Below, one piece after another: positions 1 to 10,406 of a stretch of DNA of 27,500 bases. The translations under genes and the position numbers were made by a program. Below the pieces are notes generated by a model. It made no database searches. It was given only the letters and a program-made list of their open reading frames with translations, and was not told the DNA's origin. The stretch is from Cyanophora paradoxa (Eukaryota; Glaucocystophyceae; Cyanophorales; Cyanophoraceae): contig QPMI01000705.1 in assembly GCA_004431415.1 (NCBI GenBank), forward strand, positions 1-27,500. The letters run 5' to 3'. Every line of letters starts with the position of its first letter. Position 1 is the stretch's first letter.

Positions 1-66
1 AAAACTTGCTTTTTGAATTTCTAATAAATCAAAAGGGATTAAACTAGTATCTGTTAATTGAGTCAT
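1..66 (-). CDS. rpoB: RNA polymerase beta subunit, N-terminal fragment
   Basis: The first 22 codons of a minus-strand gene that runs off the left edge. The visible peptide ends [14 protein letters not shown], which resembles the conserved start of bacterial and plastid RpoB (a D-L-x-E-I-Q-x-x-S-F pattern). The product would be the catalytic beta subunit of the plastid-encoded RNA polymerase, partner of the alpha subunit encoded at 18948-19895. The ATG at 64-66 has a GGAG Shine-Dalgarno sequence about 10 nt upstream. The identification rests on a short stretch, so it is likely rather than certain. Confidence 0.72.
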
Positions 67-197
67 GGAGCTCCTTAAACTTACGTTGTAATTCTTATCA
101 TTTTTGATTAAAAAATAAGTAATGTTTTTTCTTCATACTAAATATTAAAAGTTTAAATTAAAAATTTTTAATTTTTGTTTTGATTTTTTCAATAGAG

Positions 198-488
198 TGG
201 AGCTGGTGGGATTTGAACCCACGTCCGTTTTTTTAAATTATGCGTTTATTCACAAGTATAGCTTTTTTTAATTCATTAAGCAGGATAAACAATAAATAAA
301 TAAATTCCTAAAAAAATTAGGTTTTTAAATTAAAAGTAATTATTAAACAGCGAAAGCTGCTTTACGGTTAAAACGTACAATATTAGTTGCGTTTAAATTT
401 TGAGAGTTCTTGATTTTCGAGATAGAACAAATCCTCGACTTGCTTAACAAACATAATTAGAAAAAAACGTCGAAACCTAAACAGCCCC
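198..488 (-). ncRNA. ssrA: tmRNA (one-piece transfer-messenger RNA)
   Basis: This RNA rescues stalled plastid ribosomes and tags the unfinished protein for proteolysis. The 5' end GGGGCUG pairs with CAGCUCC near the 3' end to form a seven-pair acceptor stem (one G-U), with discriminator A and no encoded CCA. The conserved 5' segment with GUUUCGAC and a T-arm with GGTTCAAAT are both visible. A short reading frame at 343-390 encodes ATNIVRFNRKAAFAV and a TAA stop; with the alanine carried by the tRNA this is the cyanelle tag as I recall it from Cyanophora. 5' and 3' parts are in normal order, so it is not the permuted two-piece form found in some cyanobacteria. A perfect palindrome lies 2 nt beyond the 5' end. 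Confidence 0.95.
343..390 (-). other. tmRNA tag-peptide reading frame
   Basis: Resume codon GCA at 388-390, 15 sense codons, stop TAA at 343-345. The tag ends in the hydrophobic AAFAV, consistent with recognition by Clp-type proteases; clpP is encoded in this window at 22196-22780. Confidence 0.88.
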
Positions 489-490
489 AT

Positions 491-560
491 AAAGTATAAT
501 TATTTATACATATAATATATATATATATATATATATTATATGTATAAATAATTATACTTT
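491..560. repeat. 70 bp perfect palindrome without spacer
   Basis: Positions 491-525 are the exact reverse complement of 526-560. The outer arms have mixed AT sequence (AAAGTATAATTATTTATACA) and the centre is an AT alternation. It stops 2 nt short of the tmRNA 5' end, so it must lie in the tmRNA promoter or precursor region. A TATACT hexamer in the arm nearest ssrA could act as its -10 box, but no -35 box is visible. Confidence 0.95.
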
Positions 561-725
561 CAAAATATTTAAACTTATTAAATAAATTTATATTATATAT
601 TTGTATTAATAACTATATCATACAAACTCAAAGAAAGATTTTAAGAAAATTCTCTTTTTAAAAAAGTCTAAAATTAAGTTAAGATGTTATTATATTTTAT
701 AATAATGTATTTAAAATTTAAATTT

Positions 726-810
726 GCATCTGTGGCCGAGCGGTTGAAGGCAGCGGGCTCATAATCCGTCATCTGAAAAGATATCACTGGTTCGAATCCA
801 GTCAGATGCA
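726..810 (+). tRNA. trnI-CAU: tRNA with CAU anticodon and long variable arm, probably tRNA-Ile(CAU)
   Basis: A complete 85 nt cloverleaf: acceptor GCATCTG/CAGATGC with discriminator A, anticodon loop CTCATAA, T-arm ACTGG-TTCGAAT-CCAGT. The variable region is 16 nt with its own ATCT/AGAT stem, which makes it class II, a form normally limited to Leu, Ser and Tyr tRNAs. The acceptor and D-arm resemble the plant plastid trnI-CAU (GCATCCA), whose C34 is converted to lysidine to read AUA. I therefore favour Ile(CAU); a class-II tRNA-Met is the alternative. A separate class-I CAU tRNA lies at 3664-3735. Confidence 0.75.
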
Positions 811-974
811 TCTGTATTTTAATTTATAAAATAAAGAAATTTTAAAATTAAATTCATAAAAGTCTTGCTATTTTTTAAAAAACTATATAATATAGTAGAT
901 ATAGATAAATATCATATCTATTTAATATATAGAAACTACTAAATTAATGTTCTATATAATCTATTCAATATTAA

Positions 975-1047
975 GCCGGGATAGCTCAGTTGGTAGAGCA
1001 GTGGATTGAAAATCCGCGTGTCACGAGTTCAAGTCTCGTTCCTGGCA
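975..1047 (+). tRNA. trnF-GAA: tRNA-Phe(GAA)
   Basis: A 73 nt class-I cloverleaf with acceptor GCCGGGA, D-arm GCTCAGTTGGTAGAGC and anticodon loop TTGAAAA (GAA). Discriminator A; no encoded CCA. Confidence 0.96.
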
Positions 1048-1142
1048 TTTTTTTTCTAGTTTTAAAAATTCGTAGAATATGATAATATAGTTTTTATTAA
1101 ATAAAATTTTTTAAATTTCTAATAAAAATATCTTCTTTACCT

Positions 1143-1376
1143 ATGGTAAAATTACGTTTAAAAAGATATGGCCGAAAAGGTCAAGTAACTTATCGTATCG
1201 TAGCAATGAATAATTTAAGTCGACGAGATGGTAAAGCAATCGAAGAATTAGGATTTTATAATCCGCGTACAAATGAAAGTTCTTTAAATATTGCAAATAT
1301 TAAACGTCGTATTGAACAAGGCGCTCAACCAACAAATACGGTTCGCTATATTCTTGCTAAAGCAAATATTTTATAA
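1143..1376 (+). CDS. rps16: Small ribosomal subunit protein bS16
   Basis: A 77-residue basic protein of the plastid 30S subunit. It starts with the family signature MVKLRLKRYGRKGQVTYRIV and carries the LGFYNPRT motif around residues 36-43. The length is usual for plastid S16. The gene is continuous, without the group II intron that interrupts rps16 in land plants. No clear Shine-Dalgarno sequence precedes the ATG. It lies 45 nt upstream of rpl28 on the same strand, and the hairpin at 1638-1667 closes the pair, so the two are probably co-transcribed. Confidence 0.97.
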   Translation: MVKLRLKRYGRKGQVTYRIVAMNNLSRRDGKAIEELGFYNPRTNESSLNIANIKRRIEQGAQPTNTVRYILAKANIL

Positions 1377-1421
1377 AAATTAATTTTTAATATTTCTTTA
1401 TCCTTAATAATAATTATTTTT

Positions 1422-1634
1422 ATGGCACGACAATGTGAACTTACTGGGAAAAAAGCAAATAACGGTTATACTGTTTCCCATTCTCATCGACGAACTAAAT
1501 GTTTACAAAAAGCAAACCTTCAAACTAAACGTATTTGGTCTCCAACTTTAAAACGTTGGTTAAAATTACAAGTTTCAACAAAAGTTATCAAAGATTTAAA
1601 ACGAAAATCAATTGATGCATTATTAAAAATTTAA
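1422..1634 (+). CDS. rpl28: Large ribosomal subunit protein bL28
   Basis: A 70-residue basic protein of the plastid 50S subunit. The N-terminal [20 protein letters not shown] followed by HRRTK is typical of the L28 family (x-C-x-x-T-G-K-K). A central [10 protein letters not shown] stretch matches the conserved core. L28 is plastid-encoded in glaucophytes and red algae but nuclear in land plants. It follows rps16 after 45 nt and ends 3 nt before a strong hairpin. Confidence 0.96.
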   Translation: MARQCELTGKKANNGYTVSHSHRRTKCLQKANLQTKRIWSPTLKRWLKLQVSTKVIKDLKRKSIDALLKI

Positions 1635-1637
1635 AAT

Positions 1638-1667
1638 AAAGCTAGTCATAATTTTATGACTAGCTTT
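1638..1667 (+). terminator. Hairpin ending rps16-rpl28
   Basis: A 12 bp stem (1638-1649 with 1656-1667, core GCTAGTCAT/ATGACTAGC) and a 6 nt loop, followed by T-rich DNA. It sits between rpl28 and the convergent trnS-CGA and could serve both strands. Confidence 0.75.
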
Positions 1668-1672
1668 TGATA

Positions 1673-1761
1673 CGGAAAGGAGGGGATTTGAACCCCTGAT
1701 AGTCTTATTAAACTATTACGATTTTCGAGACCGTTGCCATCAACCACTCTGCCACCTTTCC
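1673..1761 (-). tRNA. trnS-CGA: tRNA-Ser(CGA)
   Basis: An 89 nt class-II tRNA with acceptor GGAAAGG/CCTTTCC, discriminator G, D-arm GGCAGAGTGGTTGATGGC, anticodon stem ACGGT/ATCGT and loop CTCGAAA (anticodon CGA). It reads UCG only. Most plastids use UGA for this box, so this isoacceptor is uncommon. Confidence 0.93.
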
Positions 1762-1792
1762 TTTTAAAATTCAATTCCTGAATTATAAATAT

Positions 1793-1798
<6 letters not shown>

Positions 1799-1846
<48 letters not shown>
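1799..1846. repeat. (AT)n microsatellite
   Basis: About 48 bp of alternating A and T, broken once by a C at 1826. It lies between trnS-CGA and trnD-GUC and is a likely site of length variation. Confidence 0.95.
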
Positions 1847-1848
<2 letters not shown>

Positions 1849-1876
1849 CTAATTTATTTAGAGTTCTCTAAAAATA

Positions 1877-1950
1877 CGGGATTGACGGGGCTCGAACCCG
1901 CAACTTCCGCCGTGACAGGGCGGTGCTCTAACCAATTGAACTACAATCCC
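1877..1950 (-). tRNA. trnD-GUC: tRNA-Asp(GUC)
   Basis: A 74 nt class-I tRNA with acceptor GGGATTG/CAATCCC, discriminator G and anticodon GTC in the context CCCTGTCACGG. Confidence 0.96.
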
Positions 1951-2042
1951 TTTTTAATTTCTAATCTTATTTTAACAAAGAATAATATTTTTTGTCAATC
2001 TAAATAAGTTTAAATTTTTTTTTTATAAAAAAAAATCTTTTA

Positions 2043-2114
2043 AGCCCTTGGCGAGAATTGAACTCGCGACCTTCCCCTTACCAAGGGGATGCTCTACCAC
2101 TGAGCCACAAGGGC
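2043..2114 (-). tRNA. trnT-GGU: tRNA-Thr(GGU)
   Basis: A 72 nt class-I tRNA with acceptor GCCCTTG/CAAGGGC, anticodon stem TCCCC/GGGGA and loop TTGGTAA (GGT). Discriminator U. Confidence 0.94.
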
Positions 2115-2145
2115 TTTTTTTTTAATTGCCTTAAAAAAAAAAGAC

Positions 2146-2227
2146 TGGGCCGAGCTGGATTTGAACCAGCGTAGGCATAACCAACGGATTTACAGTCCGT
2201 CCCCATTAACCACTCGGGCATCGACCC
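2146..2227 (-). tRNA. trnY-GUA: tRNA-Tyr(GUA)
   Basis: An 82 nt tRNA with the long variable arm expected for bacterial-type Tyr. Acceptor GGGTCGA/TCGGCCC, anticodon loop CTGTAAA (GTA), discriminator A. Confidence 0.95.
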
Positions 2228-2294
2228 GTTATATTTTTCTTTATACAACTTTATTATAATACGTTATTGTAATAGAAGCAAGAGCTTAAATAAA

Positions 2295-2321
2295 AATAAT
2301 AATAAAAATTATTATTATTTA
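2295..2321 (-). terminator. Hairpin downstream of psb28
   Basis: A short AATAATAAT/ATTATTATT inverted repeat just beyond the psb28 stop. It contains only A-T pairs, so it is a weak candidate. Confidence 0.4.
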
Positions 2322-2328
2322 GGTTTTT

Positions 2329-2667
2329 TTAATTTTTAGCTTTTGTAAAACTTAAATCATTTTGTTTTGCATATCTTTCCATGAAACGAATAAAGCGTTC
2401 CCATTCTTCACGATTATTCATTATATATGAAGCTTCAATTGATTGAGGTTTTCCATTAATAAATTTTGCATAAACTGTTCGTGTTGACAATTCGCCTTCT
2501 TCATCAATTAAATATAGTCCAGTAATTTCGCCTTGATAAACATCAAAAACTGTTGGTTTATCAAAATAAAATTTTGCAATTCCATTTGCTCCATCTTGAG
2601 AACGACTTAATTTTACGTCTGGGATTGCTTCTTCGTCAACGCCTTGGATAAATTGAATTTTTGCCAT
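2329..2667 (-). CDS. psb28: Photosystem II assembly protein Psb28
   Basis: A 112-residue soluble protein with the Psb28 pattern: MAKIQFIQGVDEEAIPDVKLSRS at the start, the GANGIAKFYFDKP region, then LSTRTVYAKFINGKPQSIEA and REEWERFIRFMERYA. Psb28 binds CP47-containing assembly intermediates on the stromal side of the thylakoid and is usually absent from mature photosystem II. The gene has been called psbW or ycf79 in plastid genomes. The length fits the family (about 110 residues). It stands alone on the minus strand between trnY and trnS-GCU, with no Shine-Dalgarno sequence. Confidence 0.95.
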   Translation of the reverse strand: MAKIQFIQGVDEEAIPDVKLSRSQDGANGIAKFYFDKPTVFDVYQGEITGLYLIDEEGELSTRTVYAKFINGKPQSIEASYIMNNREEWERFIRFMERYAKQNDLSFTKAKN

Positions 2668-2822
2668 ATTTCAATATTTTATATTTTTAGACTTAAATTT
2701 AAATTTATTATACTCAAATTTATAAAATTAAATTGAAAAAAGATAAAATTATTTTATATATAAAAAAAGATAAAAACTTTATATTTCTATGTTAATATTT
2801 TTATTAATATAAAAAAAAATAA

Positions 2823-2911
2823 GGAGAGATGGCTGAGTGGTCGAAAGCGGCAGATTGCTAATCTGTTGTATGATTTTCTTCGTACCGAGGGTTCGAATCC
2901 CTCTCTCTCCG
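2823..2911 (+). tRNA. trnS-GCU: tRNA-Ser(GCU)
   Basis: An 89 nt class-II tRNA with acceptor GGAGAGA/TCTCTCC, discriminator G, a long variable arm and anticodon loop TTGCTAA (GCT). Confidence 0.96.
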
Positions 2912-2928
2912 TATAAATAAAAAAAAAT

Positions 2929-2954
2929 AAGAGAATAATATAAATTATTCTCTC
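2929..2954. terminator. Hairpin between trnS-GCU and psaE
   Basis: A GAGAATAAT/ATTATTCTC stem with a 4 nt loop, A-rich on the left and T-rich on the right. It separates convergent units and could end either one. Confidence 0.6.
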
Positions 2955-2961
2955 ATTTTAA

Positions 2962-3174
2962 TTAAGCTTTCTTCTTGCTTGGAGGTGGTTCAACTTCCAC
3001 AACTTCATCTAAAGAAAAGTTATTACTATTAACGTTACTATAGTTTACTTTTTCAAAACGAACAATAACAGGATATTTAATACCACTTTGATCAATAGAA
3101 GCTACTGTACCAATTTCTTGATACCAATAAGATTCTTTTCTTAAAATTCTAACTTTTGATCCACGTTGTACCAT
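2962..3174 (-). CDS. psaE: Photosystem I subunit IV (PsaE)
   Basis: A 70-residue stromal subunit of photosystem I that helps dock ferredoxin and supports cyclic electron flow. The N-terminal [25 protein letters not shown] and the central [25 protein letters not shown] are the conserved SH3-like barrel of PsaE. The short tail EPPPSKKKA is variable in the family. The absence of a transit peptide fits a plastid gene; in green plants psaE is nuclear. No ribosome binding site is evident. Confidence 0.97.
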   Translation of the reverse strand: MVQRGSKVRILRKESYWYQEIGTVASIDQSGIKYPVIVRFEKVNYSNVNSNNFSLDEVVEVEPPPSKKKA

Positions 3175-3406
3175 GAGTTTTAATATTTAATTAATTATTA
3201 TTATTAGTTTTAATAATATTAGTTATCTATAGTTAAATTATTTTTTTTACAAAAAAAGACAACTTTTTTTATTAAAAAAATAATAAATTTTTTATTAAGC
3301 TTTTTATTTAATATCTTTTATTTAATATATTTTTTTATATTTTATTTTTATTGCTTTTTTTTATTAACTATGTTACAAATGTTTACATAACGAATCTAAA
3401 TTTTTT

Positions 3407-3410
3407 GGAG
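3407..3410 (+). promoter_or_regulatory. Shine-Dalgarno sequence for hli
   Basis: GGAG eight nucleotides before the ATG at 3419. It supports this short frame over the longer overlapping frame at 3439-3630. Confidence 0.75.
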
Positions 3411-3418
3411 TTTAAAAA

Positions 3419-3568
3419 ATGCAAGAAGAACGTAACATTTGGAATTGGGGATTTACTTCCGGTGCAGAAAACTGGAATGGTCGTTTAGCTATGCTTGGTT
3501 TTATCGCTGCTTTATTAACAGAAAGTTTAACTGGCCAAGGCACTTTACATTTTTTAGGAATTTTGTAA
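3419..3568 (+). CDS. hliA: High light-inducible protein (one-helix chlorophyll-binding protein)
   Basis: A 49-residue single-helix protein (Hlip/SCP family, also ycf17). Residues 20-40 hold the light-harvesting signature [19 protein letters not shown], in which Glu, Asn and Arg of E-x-x-N-x-R are the chlorophyll-binding residues and the helix spans the thylakoid. Hlips bind chlorophyll and carotenoid and protect photosystem II assembly under high light. They are the cyanobacterial ancestors of the plant LHC family, and plastid-encoded copies survive in glaucophytes and red algae. A GGAG box and a following terminator bracket the gene. Confidence 0.93.
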   Translation: MQEERNIWNWGFTSGAENWNGRLAMLGFIAALLTESLTGQGTLHFLGIL

Positions 3569-3570
3569 TT

Positions 3571-3598
3571 AAAAAAGAGAGTTTATCTCTCTTTTTTA
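3571..3598 (+). terminator. Rho-independent type terminator after hli
   Basis: AAAAAAGAGAG/CTCTCTTTTTT with a 5 nt loop, starting 3 nt after the stop codon and ending in a T tract. Confidence 0.85.
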
Positions 3599-3663
3599 TT
3601 ATTTTTTATTATTTTTATTCTTTTAAGTAAAGAAATATTATATAATTTATATAGTAGATCTAT

Positions 3664-3735
3664 GGCTCGGTAGCTCAGTGGTAGAGCAGGGGACTCATAA
3701 GCCCTTGGTCGTGGGTTCAAATCCCACTTGAGCCA
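3664..3735 (+). tRNA. trnM-CAU: tRNA-Met(CAU), elongator
   Basis: A 72 nt class-I tRNA with acceptor GGCTCGG/TTGAGCC, D-arm GCTCAGTGGTAGAGC and anticodon loop CTCATAA (CAT). It lacks the C1-A72 mismatch and GGG/CCC anticodon stem of an initiator, so I call it the elongator. An Ile(CAU) identity is possible but less likely given the candidate at 726-810. Confidence 0.8.
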
Positions 3736-4067
3736 TTATTATTGTTATTATTATTATTATTATTAATATTGTTATTATTAGTCTTGTTAATGATAAATTA
3801 ATAAATTATTTAATAATAATTTATTATTATTAGTTGTTTTAAGTTTTAGAGTAATAAAAAAAATGTATTAAATTTTAATTTTTTATAGAAATTTTTAAGA
3901 TTAAGGTTGATATCTTATCATACTATCAATTGAAATAGTATTTTTCCATAAATTAAAAAAAATTTATTTGTGTTGTTATCTTGAGATTTGGCACGTATTC
4001 ATTTTTCTATGTTAAATTACTTAAAGTTTTATATTAAAAAAACCATTTTTATTGGAGAGTGTTTTAA
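3736..4067. other. Spacer trnM-psbI
   Basis: It begins with an irregular ATT trinucleotide tract (3736-3780). There is a small TACTAT/ATAGTA inverted repeat near 3930-3950, and the psbI leader with a GGAGAG ribosome binding site just before 4068. No reading frame of note. Confidence 0.7.
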
Positions 4068-4184
4068 ATGTTAACACTAAAAATTGTTGTTTATACTGTA
4101 GTGATCTTTTTTGTTTCTCTTTTTATTTTTGGATTTTTATCCAATGATCCAGCACGTAAACCAAGTCGCAAAGATATTCGTTAA
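4068..4184 (+). CDS. psbI: Photosystem II reaction centre protein I
   Basis: A 38-residue single-span thylakoid protein. The sequence [38 protein letters not shown] is close to PsbI across plastids, with the helix at residues 6-25 followed by the FLSNDP motif. PsbI binds D1 early in photosystem II assembly. A Shine-Dalgarno sequence (GGAGAG) lies about 9 nt upstream. The long palindromic hairpin at 4201-4275 follows the stop. Confidence 0.97.
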   Translation: MLTLKIVVYTVVIFFVSLFIFGFLSNDPARKPSRKDIR

Positions 4185-4200
4185 TAAATAAAATTATTTT

Positions 4201-4275
4201 ATTTAAAAACACCTAAAAAAATATATGAAATTTTATTAATAAAATTTCATATATTTTTTTTAGGTGTTTTTAAAT
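4201..4275. terminator. Long near-perfect palindromic hairpin after psbI
   Basis: The left arm 4201-4237 pairs with the right arm 4238-4275 with no loop sequence and a single extra T in the right arm. The outer arms include AACACCTAA/TTAGGTGTT. It lies between psbI and the minus-strand petL candidate and could act on both strands. Confidence 0.8.
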
Positions 4276-4319
4276 AAGTTTTACTTTATTATTTCAAAGA
4301 ATTTAGCAATTTTTAAAGT

Positions 4320-4406
4320 TTAAATAAGTTTTATACTTCTTAAACCAAAAAAACACGCAAGTGCTAAACCAAACATACCAGATAATATTACTAAATATTC
4401 AACCAT
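4320..4406 (-). CDS. petL: Putative cytochrome b6f subunit PetL
   Basis: A 28-codon frame encoding MVEYLVILSGMFGLALACFF then GLRSIKLI. It has one predicted membrane helix at residues 4-22 and a short positive C-terminus. The ending F-G-L-x-x-I-x-L-I is the pattern I associate with PetL, a small peripheral subunit of the b6f complex. There is no Shine-Dalgarno sequence and the protein is very short, so the call depends on that pattern. Codon use (GTT, GAA, TTA, GGT) matches the neighbouring genes. It lies between the psbI hairpin and the psbA leader. Confidence 0.62.
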   Translation of the reverse strand: MVEYLVILSGMFGLALACFFGLRSIKLI

Positions 4407-5946
<1,540 letters not shown>

Positions 5947-5957
5947 TCTTTAATAAC

Positions 5958-6008
5958 ATAAATAAAAAATATTTTCTGAGTAAAATCAGAAAATATTTTT
6001 TATTTATA
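5958..6008 (+). terminator. psbA 3' hairpin
   Basis: AATAAAAAATATTTTCTGA pairs with TCAGAAAATATTTTTTATT around a 6 nt loop, about 15 nt after the psbA stop. It is probably both the transcription end and the mRNA-stabilising 3' stem. Confidence 0.85.
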
Positions 6009-6601
6009 TTTAAAAATAAATAAATTAAAGAACAATATAAGTAAATTAATTAATTAATTAATTTCATACTTTAATTATTAAATCAATTACTATTATTTTA
6101 TTTAAATAATTAATTCATAACAACAAACTATTATTTATATAATAAAAGTTTTAAAAACCTAATTTGTTAGGTTAATATATTTATTTTTATAGACCTAACT
6201 TTTTTAAATCTATGAAATATAAGTATTTATATTTTTTCTCAAAATCTATATTAGTAAACTGTTAGTAAACTATTATTTTTTAATATTTAATGAATAAGAA
6301 AATATAAACACTAAGTAATAATAATAATAACAATAGAAATAAAAATAACACTAAATCAGAATAATAATATCAATGTTTATTTTATTTTTTATTTCTTTAT
6401 TATTTTTTTATTTCTAGTTCTTATTAAAACTTTTTCTATAAATTATTAAACATAAAAAAGATTTTTCATATTATGAAAAAAATGTATTTTTTTAGAAAAT
6501 TACTAAATATAAAAAAAAAGTATTAATAATAATTAGATAATTTTGTTTTAAGTAGATTAATTAAAAATTGATATCTATCAATTAGATAGATATCAATTAA
6601 A
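6009..6601. other. Long AT-rich spacer psbA-rbcS
   Basis: About 590 bp of convergent intergenic DNA. It has a TAATTAATTAATTAATTT repeat near 6045, a small CCTAATTTGTTAGG hairpin near 6160, and the hairpin at 6566-6598 that closes the rbcL-rbcS unit. I found no gene or RNA. Confidence 0.7.
6566..6598 (-). terminator. Terminator hairpin of rbcL-rbcS
   Basis: AATTGATATCTATC (6566-6579) pairs with GATAGATATCAATT (6585-6598) around a 5 nt loop, 3 nt beyond the rbcS stop on the minus strand. Confidence 0.8.
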
Positions 6602-6925
6602 CTATAATGGTTTGTAAACTAAGAACATTAAAGTTTGAACTTGTCTGATAGAGTCAAATGCTACAACACGAATGTAAGCATTAGGGAACTGTTGTTTACA
6701 AGCTTGAATTTCGCTAAGTACTTCTTCAGGAGATTGTGCACCAAATAAAGGTAATTTCCATAAAGTCCATACTAAGTCTTCAGCTTTACCTGTAAAACTG
6801 AATTCGATTGCTGGGCTATAACCATTGGAAAGTGCGTATTGTAATTGACGCGCAATCTGTTGGTCGTTTAATGGTGGTAAATAAGAAAAAGTTTCGAACT
6901 TACGTTCTACTGCTAAAGTTTGCAT
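6602..6925 (-). CDS. rbcS: Rubisco small subunit
   Basis: A 107-residue small subunit of form I Rubisco, which caps the L8 core. It starts [20 protein letters not shown] with no transit peptide and carries the conserved Y-S-P-A-I-E-F and W-x-L-W-K-L-P-x-F-G segments. The length is cyanobacterial; the loop insertion seen in land-plant small subunits is absent. It lies 108 nt downstream of rbcL on the same strand, with a hairpin in the gap. In green plants this gene is nuclear, so its place here marks a glaucophyte-type (or red-lineage) plastid, and the green-type form IB large subunit argues for glaucophyte. Confidence 0.98.
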   Translation of the reverse strand: MQTLAVERKFETFSYLPPLNDQQIARQLQYALSNGYSPAIEFSFTGKAEDLVWTLWKLPLFGAQSPEEVLSEIQACKQQFPNAYIRVVAFDSIRQVQTLMFLVYKPL

Positions 6926-6980
6926 AATTTATAATTCCGAATTTTAAGGATAAAAATAGATTGAAGTAATATCATTTTGA

Positions 6981-7018
6981 TTAATTATTTAGAGTTTTTT
7001 TAAACTCTAAATAATTAA
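6981..7018 (-). promoter_or_regulatory. Intercistronic hairpin between rbcL and rbcS
   Basis: A 17 bp stem (6981-6997 with 7002-7018) around a TTTT loop, just after the rbcL stop. It could be a processing or mRNA-stabilising site, or a partial terminator setting the rbcL to rbcS ratio. Confidence 0.65.
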
Positions 7019-7033
7019 ATAAATTAAATGAAA

Positions 7034-8461
7034 TTAGATAGTATCAATAGTTTCGAATTCGAACTTAATCTCTTTCCAAACTTCACATGCAGCTGCTAAT
7101 TCAGGACTGAAACGTGCAGCTTCACGGATAATTTCATTACCTTCACGTGCTAAGTTACGACCTTCGTTACGTGCTTGAACACATGCTTCAAGAGCAACAC
7201 GGTTAGCTACAGCACCTGGAGCGTTACCCCATGGGTGACCTAATGTACCACCACCGAATTGTAAACAAGAATCGTCACCGAAAATGTCTACTAACGCAGG
7301 CATGTGCCAAATGTGAATACCACCAGAAGCAACTGGCATAACACCAGGCATGGAAGCCCAATCTTGAGTGAAGAAAATACCACGAGATCTATCTTGTTCG
7401 ATATGATCGTCACGCATTAAGTCTACGAAACCTAAAGTACCTGCACGGTCACCTTCTAATTTACCTACAACAGTACCAGAATGTAAGTGGTCACCACCAG
7501 ACATTCTTAATGTTTTAGCTAATACACGGAAGTGAATACCATGGTTCTTTTGACGGTCAATTACCGCGTGCATTGCACGGTGAATGTGTAAAAGAGGACC
7601 ATTATCACGACACCATCTAGCTAATGTAGTGTTAGATGTGAAACCAGCAGTAATGTAGTCATGCATGATGATCGGAGCATCTAATTCAGCTGCGAATTCA
7701 GCACGTTTGATCATTTCTTCAGAAGTAGGTGCTGTTGCATTTAAGTAGTGACCTTTAATTTCACCAGTTTCAGCTTGAGATTTCTTAATTGCATCCATTA
7801 CATATAAGAAACGATCACGCCAACGCATGAACGGTTGAGAGTTTACGTTTTCATCATCTTTAGTGAAGTCTAAACCACCACGTAAACATTCATAAACTGC
7901 ACGACCGTAGTTTTTAGCAGATAAACCTAATTTTGGTTTAATAGTACAACCTAATAAAGCACGACCATATTTGTTTAATTTGTCACGCTCTACAGTAATA
8001 CCGTGTGGAGGACCTTGGAAAGTTTTGGAATAACCAACTGGAATACGTAAATCTTCTAAACGTAATGCACGTAATGCTTTGAAACCAAATACGTTACCTA
8101 CGATGGAAGTTAACATGTTAGTAACAGAACCTTCTTCAAATAAATCTAAAGGATATGCTACGTAACAAATGTATTGGTTTTCTTCACCAGGAACTGGTTC
8201 GAAACCATAGCTTCTACCTTTGTAACGGTCAAGACTGGTTAAACCATCAGTCCATACAGTTGTCCAAGTACCAGTGGAAGATTCTGCTGCTACTGCTGCT
8301 GCACACTCTTCAGGAGGTACTCCTGGTTGAGGAGTCATTCTGAAAGCTGCTAGAATGTCAGTTTCTTTTGGAGTATATTCAGGAGTATAATAAGTTAAAC
8401 GATAATCTTTTACACCTGCTTTGAAGCCTGCTCTTGTCTGAGTTCTAGCTTGTGATGACAT
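7034..8461 (-). CDS. rbcL: Rubisco large subunit (form IB)
   Basis: A 475-residue catalytic subunit that carboxylates ribulose-1,5-bisphosphate. The N-terminus aligns with plant RbcL without gaps through [20 protein letters not shown], so numbering carries over. Visible active-site elements are [17 protein letters not shown] (Lys175, Lys177), [11 protein letters not shown] (Lys201, carbamylated), and [10 protein letters not shown] with loop 6 [11 protein letters not shown] (Lys334). It is green/cyanobacterial form IB, not the red-algal form ID. AAGGAG lies 6 nt before the ATG. It is the first gene of rbcL-rbcS and is divergent from atpB. Confidence 0.99.
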   Translation of the reverse strand: MSSQARTQTRAGFKAGVKDYRLTYYTPEYTPKETDILAAFRMTPQPGVPPEECAAAVAAESSTGTWTTVWTDGLTSLDRYKGRSYGFEPVPGEENQYICYVAYPLDLFEEGSVTNMLTSIVGNVFGFKALRALRLEDLRIPVGYSKTFQGPPHGITVERDKLNKYGRALLGCTIKPKLGLSAKNYGRAVYECLRGGLDFTKDDENVNSQPFMRWRDRFLYVMDAIKKSQAETGEIKGHYLNATAPTSEEMIKRAEFAAELDAPIIMHDYITAGFTSNTTLARWCRDNGPLLHIHRAMHAVIDRQKNHGIHFRVLAKTLRMSGGDHLHSGTVVGKLEGDRAGTLGFVDLMRDDHIEQDRSRGIFFTQDWASMPGVMPVASGGIHIWHMPALVDIFGDDSCLQFGGGTLGHPWGNAPGAVANRVALEACVQARNEGRNLAREGNEIIREAARFSPELAAACEVWKEIKFEFETIDTI

Positions 8462-10401
<1,940 letters not shown>

Positions 10402-10406
10402 ATAAA

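Noticed and set aside
1646-1828. 60-codon minus-strand frame
   Set aside because: It reads through the (AT)n repeat and the tRNA-Ser(CGA) gene; the repeat produces the Ile-Tyr run at its start.
1799-1846. AT tract as a possible replication origin
   Set aside because: It is a plain microsatellite with no DnaA-like boxes or iterons around it, and similar tracts occur at several other places in the window.
3439-3630. 63-codon frame overlapping hli
   Set aside because: It is an out-of-frame shadow of hli that continues through the hli terminator; the hli frame has the Shine-Dalgarno sequence and the chlorophyll-binding motif.
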